A stretch of 10,717 nucleotides of DNA from Acetatifactor sp. Lineage in GTDB: Bacteria; Bacillota; Clostridia; Lachnospirales; Lachnospiraceae. The first letter of the stretch is position 1; every line of letters begins with the position of its first letter. The translations under genes were made by a program, and so were the position numbers. Positions 6,949-10,717 of this stretch are shown here, in pieces. The notes beneath the pieces were generated by a model. That model did no database searches and was not told the origin of the DNA. It saw only the letters and a list, made by a program, of their open reading frames with translations. The DNA lies in the NCBI GenBank assembly GCA_024699575.1, contig JAILPF010000440.1, positions 1-10,717 on the forward strand, written 5' to 3'.

Positions 6949-7841
6949 ATGGTGTGATAGTGATTCATAAGGAAGCAGGGTTTACCTCCCATGATGTGGT
7001 TGCAAAAATGAGGGGAATCTGTGGACAGAAAAAAATCGGCCATACCGGAACACTTGACCCGCAGGCCACAGGGGTGCTTCCTGTGTGCCTGGGAAGTGCC
7101 ACGAAGCTGTGCGACATGCTTACAGATAAAGACAAAGAGTATGTTGCAGAGCTTCTTTTGGGCGTGGAGACAGATACGCAGGATACCACCGGGAAAGTGC
7201 TGCGACAGTGTGATGTGACAGCAGATGAGGAGCAGGTGGAAGCTGCAATCAGAAGCTTTCTCGGATCTTATATGCAGGTTCCCCCTATGTACTCGGCGCT
7301 GAAAGTGAATGGCAAGAAGCTTTACGAACTCGCAAGAGCCGGCAAAGAGGTGGAGCGTGAAGCCAGAAAAGTTACCATTTACGAACTGGAGATTCTGGAC
7401 ATACAGTTGCCTGTTGTACGTTTCAGAGTGGCATGCTCTAAAGGGACTTACATCCGGACCTTGTGCGCCGATATCGGGGAGAAACTCGGATGTGGCGGTA
7501 CTATGAAGAGCCTTATGAGAACAAGAGTCGGAGATTATTCCATAGAGAACGCTGTAACCCTTCAGACCTTGGAAAAGCTGCGCGATGAGAAGCGGATCAA
7601 CGAAGTCTTAAAACCCGCGGACAGTGCTTTTTTATATGCCCCCATGCTGCATATGAAGGAGGAGTTTACAAAGGTGGTAGACAATGGAAATTCCTTTTTC
7701 CCGAATCAGACGGCAGAGAATCAGGTGCATCCCGCAGGAGACTGGGTGAGAGTGTACCGCGCGGATGACAGTTTTGTGGGAATATATGCGTATGATAACA
7801 CACGGACATGGTACAAGCCCGTGAAAATGTTTTTATCCTAA
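6942..7841 (+). CDS. truB: tRNA pseudouridine(55) synthase TruB
   Basis: Encodes 299 residues. TruB converts U55 in the T-loop of tRNAs to pseudouridine and also acts as a tRNA folding chaperone. The catalytic aspartate is D39 in GHTGTLDPQATGVLP (33-47). Other family motifs are YSALKVNGKKLYELAR (117-132) and CSKGTYIRTLCADIG (165-179). A PUA-like C-terminal segment covers about 235-299, with VVDNGNSF (245-252) and WYKPVKMF at the end. GAGGAA (6931-6936) is 5 bases before the ATG, which lies inside the last codons of nrnA (7-base overlap ATGTTAA), so it is probably translationally coupled. Confidence 0.96.
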   Translation: MLNGVIVIHKEAGFTSHDVVAKMRGICGQKKIGHTGTLDPQATGVLPVCLGSATKLCDMLTDKDKEYVAELLLGVETDTQDTTGKVLRQCDVTADEEQVEAAIRSFLGSYMQVPPMYSALKVNGKKLYELARAGKEVEREARKVTIYELEILDIQLPVVRFRVACSKGTYIRTLCADIGEKLGCGGTMKSLMRTRVGDYSIENAVTLQTLEKLRDEKRINEVLKPADSAFLYAPMLHMKEEFTKVVDNGNSFFPNQTAENQVHPAGDWVRVYRADDSFVGIYAYDNTRTWYKPVKMFLS

Positions 7842-7865
7842 TCGGAGTTTCGATTGGATGATTTC

Positions 7866-7870
7866 GGAGG
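7866..7870 (+). promoter_or_regulatory. Ribosome binding site GGAGG deciding the ribF TTG start
   Basis: GGAGG lies 7 bases upstream of TTG 7878 and marks it as the ribF start. A weaker GGAG (7844-7847) lies 6 bases before an earlier in-frame TTG at 7854. Confidence 0.75.
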
Positions 7871-7877
7871 AAACAAT

Positions 7878-8789
7878 TTGGAGATTATTGCCAATACGAT
7901 ACAATTTTATATAGAGAGACCGACTGCTGTGGCTATCGGTAAATTTGACGGTGTGCATGTGGGACACAGACGCCTTTTGGAGGAAATCATTGAACGGAAA
8001 AAAAGCGGACTGGCTGCCTGCGTGTTTACCTTTGATCCGCCTCCGGCGGTTCTGTTTGGATTCTCAGATGGGAAGGAACTGACTACAAGAGAAGAAAAAC
8101 GTGCAATTTTTGAGAGGATGGGAGTGGACATTCTCGTGGAGTTTCCTCTCAACAAAGAAACGGCAGCGATGCCTCCCATGGAGTTTGCTACGCAGGTTTT
8201 GGCAAGACAGATGAATGCAGAGTTTGTGGTGGCAGGGGACGATTTATCTTTCGGAGATAAAGGTGCAGGGGATGCTGAGCTTTTAAAAAGGCTGGGACCT
8301 GATTTGGGTTATTCCTTAAAGACCATCGAAAAAGTAAAAGTGGATGACAAGGAAGTGAGTTCCACAGATATCAGAACATTAGTGGAGCATGGTAAAATGG
8401 AGCAGGTGGAGAGAATGCTGGGAGCACCCTATATGATTATGGGTACGGTGGCACACGGGAATCGCATTGGCCGGACGTTGGGCTTCCCGACTCTGAATCT
8501 TCTTCCACCGGCTGATAAACTGATGCCTCCAAACGGTGTTTATGATTCCTATGTGACCTTTGAGGGAAAAAAATATAAAGGAATCAGTAACGTTGGATAT
8601 AAACCTACGGTTACAGACGAAAAAGTCATGGGAATAGAAACCTATCTCTATGACTTTGACCGGGAGATTTACGGGGAAAATATTGAGGTAGAACTGTATT
8701 CGTTCAGAAGACCGGAAAAGCGCTTTAACAGTCTTGACGAACTGAAAGCACAGCTCGATGAGGATATCAGACAGGGGATGCGCAGATAA
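7878..8789 (+). CDS. ribF: Bifunctional riboflavin kinase / FAD synthetase
   Basis: Encodes 303 residues from TTG 7878. RibF phosphorylates riboflavin to FMN and adenylates it to FAD. The N-terminal FAD synthetase domain has AIGKFDGVHVGHRRLL (19-34) with its HxGH nucleotidyl-transfer motif, FTFDPPP (50-56), VVAGDDLSFG (117-126) and SSTDIR (161-166). The C-terminal riboflavin kinase domain (about 185-300) has HGNRIGRTLGFPTLNL (193-208), NGVY (219-222) and the likely catalytic glutamate in GIETYL (252-257). TTG 7878 is chosen because of GGAGG 7 bases upstream and because the protein then starts MEIIANTIQF..RPTAVAIGKFDG, the family's usual spacing; a TTG at 7854 would add 8 residues. It follows truB by 36 bases. 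No FMN riboswitch is visible nearby. Confidence 0.94.
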   Translation: MEIIANTIQFYIERPTAVAIGKFDGVHVGHRRLLEEIIERKKSGLAACVFTFDPPPAVLFGFSDGKELTTREEKRAIFERMGVDILVEFPLNKETAAMPPMEFATQVLARQMNAEFVVAGDDLSFGDKGAGDAELLKRLGPDLGYSLKTIEKVKVDDKEVSSTDIRTLVEHGKMEQVERMLGAPYMIMGTVAHGNRIGRTLGFPTLNLLPPADKLMPPNGVYDSYVTFEGKKYKGISNVGYKPTVTDEKVMGIETYLYDFDREIYGENIEVELYSFRRPEKRFNSLDELKAQLDEDIRQGMRR

Positions 8790-8816
8790 AAAACGGGTTG
8801 CCTTTTTTGATTTTTT
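8788..8816 (+). terminator. Weak intrinsic terminator after ribF
   Basis: A-run 8788-8793 can pair with T-run 8803-8808, and GG (8795-8796) with CC (8801-8802), around loop GTTG with C8794 bulged. A second T-run follows at 8811-8816. The stem has only two G-C pairs, so termination is probably partial. It is the only candidate end signal for the rimP-ribF operon within the window. Confidence 0.4.
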
Positions 8817-8826
8817 CACTTAGAAT
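8798..8826 (+). promoter_or_regulatory. Likely promoter of the phosphate transporter gene
   Basis: TTGCCT (8798-8803) and TAGAAT (8821-8826) are separated by 17 bases and match consensus at 4 and 5 of 6 positions. The start of transcription would be about 8833, roughly 30 bases before the ATG. The -35 box overlaps the weak terminator stem, so the two signals share DNA. Confidence 0.5.
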
Positions 8827-8862
8827 AAACATGTATGCGATAAACACACAGAGGAAATAAAG

Positions 8863-10512
8863 ATGAGTGCAAATATTTTATTATCAATGGCAGGCGGTTT
8901 AGGTCTGTTCTTATTTGGAATGCAGTATATGAGTCAGTCCATTGAAAAGGTGGCCGGTGCAAAGCTTCGACAGATTCTGGAGATGTTTACCACCAATCGT
9001 TTCATGGGCATGATTGTAGGTATTATTTTCACCGGTATTATTCAGTCATCCTCGGCTTGTACAGCAATGGTGGTCAGCTTTGTTAATGCCGGATTGATGA
9101 ACCTGTCCCAGGCAGCAGGCGTTATATTTGGTGCCAACATCGGTACCACCATCACTTCGCAGCTGGTATCTTTCAATTTGTCCAAGGTAGCGCCGGTAAT
9201 TCTGCTTGCAGGTGTTTTGGTTGCTATGTTTGGAAAGAAGGAAAATTTGAAGCAGGCAGCAGGAATTATCGTAGGATTCGGTGTACTGTTTGTGGGATTG
9301 CAGACCATGTCCAGCGCGATGGCGGGCATGAAAGAGAATCCTCAGGTCGTAGAACTTTTGGGCTCTTTAAAGAATCCTCTTCTGGCATCCTTGACAGGTC
9401 TTGTTCTTACAACAGTAATTCAGAGCTCTTCGGTTACCGTCAGCATTGTGCTTCTGATGGCTTCACAGAATCTGCTCAGTCTACAGATATCCCTGTTTAT
9501 TATTCTGGGATGTAACATCGGTGCATGTACTACCGCACTTTTAGCATCTTTGTCCGGTAAGAAAGAGGCAAAGAGAGCTGCGCTGATTCATTTCTGGTTC
9601 AATGTGATTGGTACTGTAATCTTCTTTATTGTTTTCTTGGTTGCGATAGATCCTGTTATGGATTTAATCTGGAAAGTATCCGCGGACAACGGAAGATTTG
9701 TGGCAAATGCTCATACAATTATCAAGATTTGTCAGGTTATCATTCTGTTCCCGTTCTCCGGCATGATTGTTAAATTGTCGGAACTGTGTGTTCCCGGTGA
9801 GGATAAGAAGATTAACTACAGAGAGAGCTATCAGTTGAAATTCATCGGTGACAAGGTAGTGTTCAACCCTGCAACAGCTGTTGTGGAGGTTATCAAGGAG
9901 TTGGATCGCATGGCTTCCCTTGCCAGCGAGAATCTTAACCGTGCCATGAATGCGTTGATTACATTGGATGAAGAGGATATTGAGGAAGTATATGAGGTGG
10001 AGAAAAACATCAACTTCCTGAATCATGCTATTACAGATTATCTCGTGAAAATCAATCAGAGCACCCTCCCCATCGAAGACTTGAAGAGCATTGGTGCCCT
10101 GTTCCATGTGGTGAATGATATTGAACGTATCGGTGACCATGCGGAAAACGTGGCAGATGCGGCAAGACAGCGCAAGGAGGATGGAGTTTCCATCAGTAAA
10201 GAGGCTCAGCACGAGCTCGGTGAAATGCTGGATATGGTTAATAAGATTATCCAATATGCAATTGAAATGTTTGTTCAAAGCGACGAGAAACATATGCAGG
10301 AAGTGGTTGCTCTGGAAGAACAGGTGGATGAGAAAGAGCGTGAACTTCAGAAAGCTCATGTGGATCGTTTGACCAGAGGAGAATGTACACCGGAAGCAGG
10401 TATGATTTTTTCCGATATTGTTTCCGGATTGGAGAGAGTGGCAGACCATGCTACTAATATCGCTTTTGCAATTGTATCTGATGACTCTGATTCCGACACT
10501 GTAGAAGCATAA
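8863..10512 (+). CDS. Na+/phosphate cotransporter of the NptA/PNaS family with C-terminal PhoU-like domain
   Basis: Encodes 549 residues. The first about 305 residues are hydrophobic, with roughly eight or nine membrane segments. They hold the inverted-repeat hallmark of Na/Pi-II transporters: QSSSA (61-65) followed by GANIGTT (90-96), and QSSSV (187-191) followed by GCNIGACTT (216-224). The two QSSS motifs form the sodium and phosphate site in this family. Residues about 335-540 are a cytoplasmic helical PhoU-like domain, with the paired metal-binding motifs DIERIGDHAENVAD (419-432) and GLERVADHATNIA (522-534). GAGG (8851-8854) is 8 bases before the ATG. It is probably its own transcription unit, set by a promoter overlapping the ribF end signal and the terminator at 10534. 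Phosphate as substrate, and the direction of transport, are inferred from the family. Confidence 0.9.
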   Translation: MSANILLSMAGGLGLFLFGMQYMSQSIEKVAGAKLRQILEMFTTNRFMGMIVGIIFTGIIQSSSACTAMVVSFVNAGLMNLSQAAGVIFGANIGTTITSQLVSFNLSKVAPVILLAGVLVAMFGKKENLKQAAGIIVGFGVLFVGLQTMSSAMAGMKENPQVVELLGSLKNPLLASLTGLVLTTVIQSSSVTVSIVLLMASQNLLSLQISLFIILGCNIGACTTALLASLSGKKEAKRAALIHFWFNVIGTVIFFIVFLVAIDPVMDLIWKVSADNGRFVANAHTIIKICQVIILFPFSGMIVKLSELCVPGEDKKINYRESYQLKFIGDKVVFNPATAVVEVIKELDRMASLASENLNRAMNALITLDEEDIEEVYEVEKNINFLNHAITDYLVKINQSTLPIEDLKSIGALFHVVNDIERIGDHAENVADAARQRKEDGVSISKEAQHELGEMLDMVNKIIQYAIEMFVQSDEKHMQEVVALEEQVDEKERELQKAHVDRLTRGECTPEAGMIFSDIVSGLERVADHATNIAFAIVSDDSDSDTVEA

Positions 10513-10533
10513 TCATTTATCTGAAAATAACGA

Positions 10534-10569
10534 CAACAAAAAAGACATCGTGGATGTCTTTTTTTGTTG
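10534..10569 (+). terminator. Strong, probably bidirectional intrinsic terminator
   Basis: GACATC (10544-10549) pairs with GATGTC (10553-10558) around a 3-base loop GTG. The stem continues with six A-T pairs (10538-10543 with 10559-10564) and, past one bulged T, CAAC with GTTG (10534-10537 with 10566-10569). The T-run 10559-10565 serves the + strand and the A-run on the other arm would serve the - strand. It ends the phosphate transporter unit. Confidence 0.92.
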
Positions 10570-10600
10570 CTGACACCGAAGAATATAAGTTTTCTATATA

Positions 10601-10616
10601 TGGAAATTGATGGAAA
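10601..10616 (+). repeat. 10-bp-spaced direct repeat TGGAAA before the -35
   Basis: TGGAAA occurs at 10601-10606 and 10611-10616, one helical turn apart, ending 3 bases before the -35 box at 10620. The position suits an activator site, but two 6-base copies in AT-rich DNA may be chance. Confidence 0.25.
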
Positions 10617-10619
10617 CGG

Positions 10620-10648
10620 TTGACAAGATATGGGGCTTTTTGTATAAT
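10620..10648 (+). promoter_or_regulatory. Full-consensus sigma-A promoter for a gene beyond the window
   Basis: TTGACA (10620-10625) and TATAAT (10643-10648) match consensus at all 12 positions with a 17-base spacer. Transcription would start near 10655. A promoter this strong usually serves a highly expressed or tightly repressed gene; the 11-bp direct repeat just downstream favours control. Confidence 0.9.
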
Positions 10649-10657
10649 TTGTTTAGA

Positions 10658-10674
10658 TGTAACAAATTTGTAAC
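10658..10674 (+). promoter_or_regulatory. WalR (YycF)-type box TGTAAC-N5-TGTAAC
   Basis: TGTAAC (10658-10663) and TGTAAC (10669-10674) are separated by 5 bases, in an 11-bp tandem GTAACAAATTT (10659-10669 and 10670-10680). This fits the published WalR consensus TGTWAH-N5-TGTWAH at every position. It begins about 3 bases after the predicted start of transcription, a position expected to block transcription; a second possible -10, TAAAAT at 10680-10685, would put it over a -35 region instead. PhoP-type regulators also use 11-bp direct repeats, so PhoP is an alternative, but both half-sites fit WalR better. Confidence 0.6.
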
Positions 10675-10707
10675 AAATTTAAAATATTTTTAAAAGAAAT
10701 GCACGAT

Positions 10708-10711
10708 GGAG
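10708..10711 (+). promoter_or_regulatory. Possible ribosome binding site of a gene starting beyond the window
   Basis: GGAG at the extreme right end would suit a start codon just past base 10717. An ATG at 10706 (ATG GAG AAT GTT) has no ribosome binding site of its own. Confidence 0.35.
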
Positions 10712-10717
10712 AATGTT

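Noticed and set aside
10706..10717. Start of the next gene at ATG 10706 (M E N V)
   Set aside because: No ribosome binding site precedes it, and GGAG at 10708-10711 better serves a start beyond the window; four codons cannot be judged.

Overview
The window carries the rimP-nusA-infB translation and transcription operon of a low-to-medium GC Gram-positive bacterium. Gene order, strong AGGAGG-type ribosome binding sites, TTGACA/TATAAT-type promoters and the protein sequences suggest a Clostridia member, most likely Lachnospiraceae; this assignment is inferred from protein style and gene order, not from a search. All recognised genes are on the + strand.

Layout. Bases 1-358 hold the last codons of an unidentified gene and a small gene (65-358) whose C-terminus resembles small phage proteins; they overlap by ATGA. 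A clear sigma-A type promoter (369-397) then drives a leader with a perfect 10-bp hairpin and a broken T-tract (424-459), a good candidate for NusA-dependent attenuation. The operon follows: rimP (485-949), nusA (1038-2165), rnpM/ylxR (2173-2445), an L7Ae-like ylxQ (2435-2749), infB (2753-5608), rbfA (5626-6000), an NrnA-type DHH phosphoesterase (6004-6948), truB (6942-7841) and ribF (7878-8789). Junctions inside this block are 36 bp or less, or overlapping, except an 88-bp rimP-nusA gap that contains an inverted repeat. A weak terminator and a likely promoter share the short gap after ribF. Next is a Na+/phosphate cotransporter fused to a PhoU-like domain (8863-10512), closed by a strong and probably bidirectional terminator. 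The last 150 bases hold a full-consensus promoter followed by a perfect TGTAAC-N5-TGTAAC direct repeat that matches the WalR (YycF) box, so a gene outside the window is probably under cell-wall stress control.

How the genes work together. RimP and RbfA mature the 30S subunit, IF2 starts translation, TruB makes pseudouridine 55 in tRNA, and RnpM and YlxQ are small RNA-binding proteins. NusA is the elongation and termination factor that probably controls its own operon. NrnA recycles nanoRNA and pAp, and RibF makes FMN and FAD. The phosphate transporter is a separate unit.

I see no evidence of a wholly new system. The observations most worth following are the WalR-like promoter at the right edge, the rimP leader attenuator, the rimP-nusA gap, the RDERPA repeat in IF2, and the phage-like gene next to the operon.
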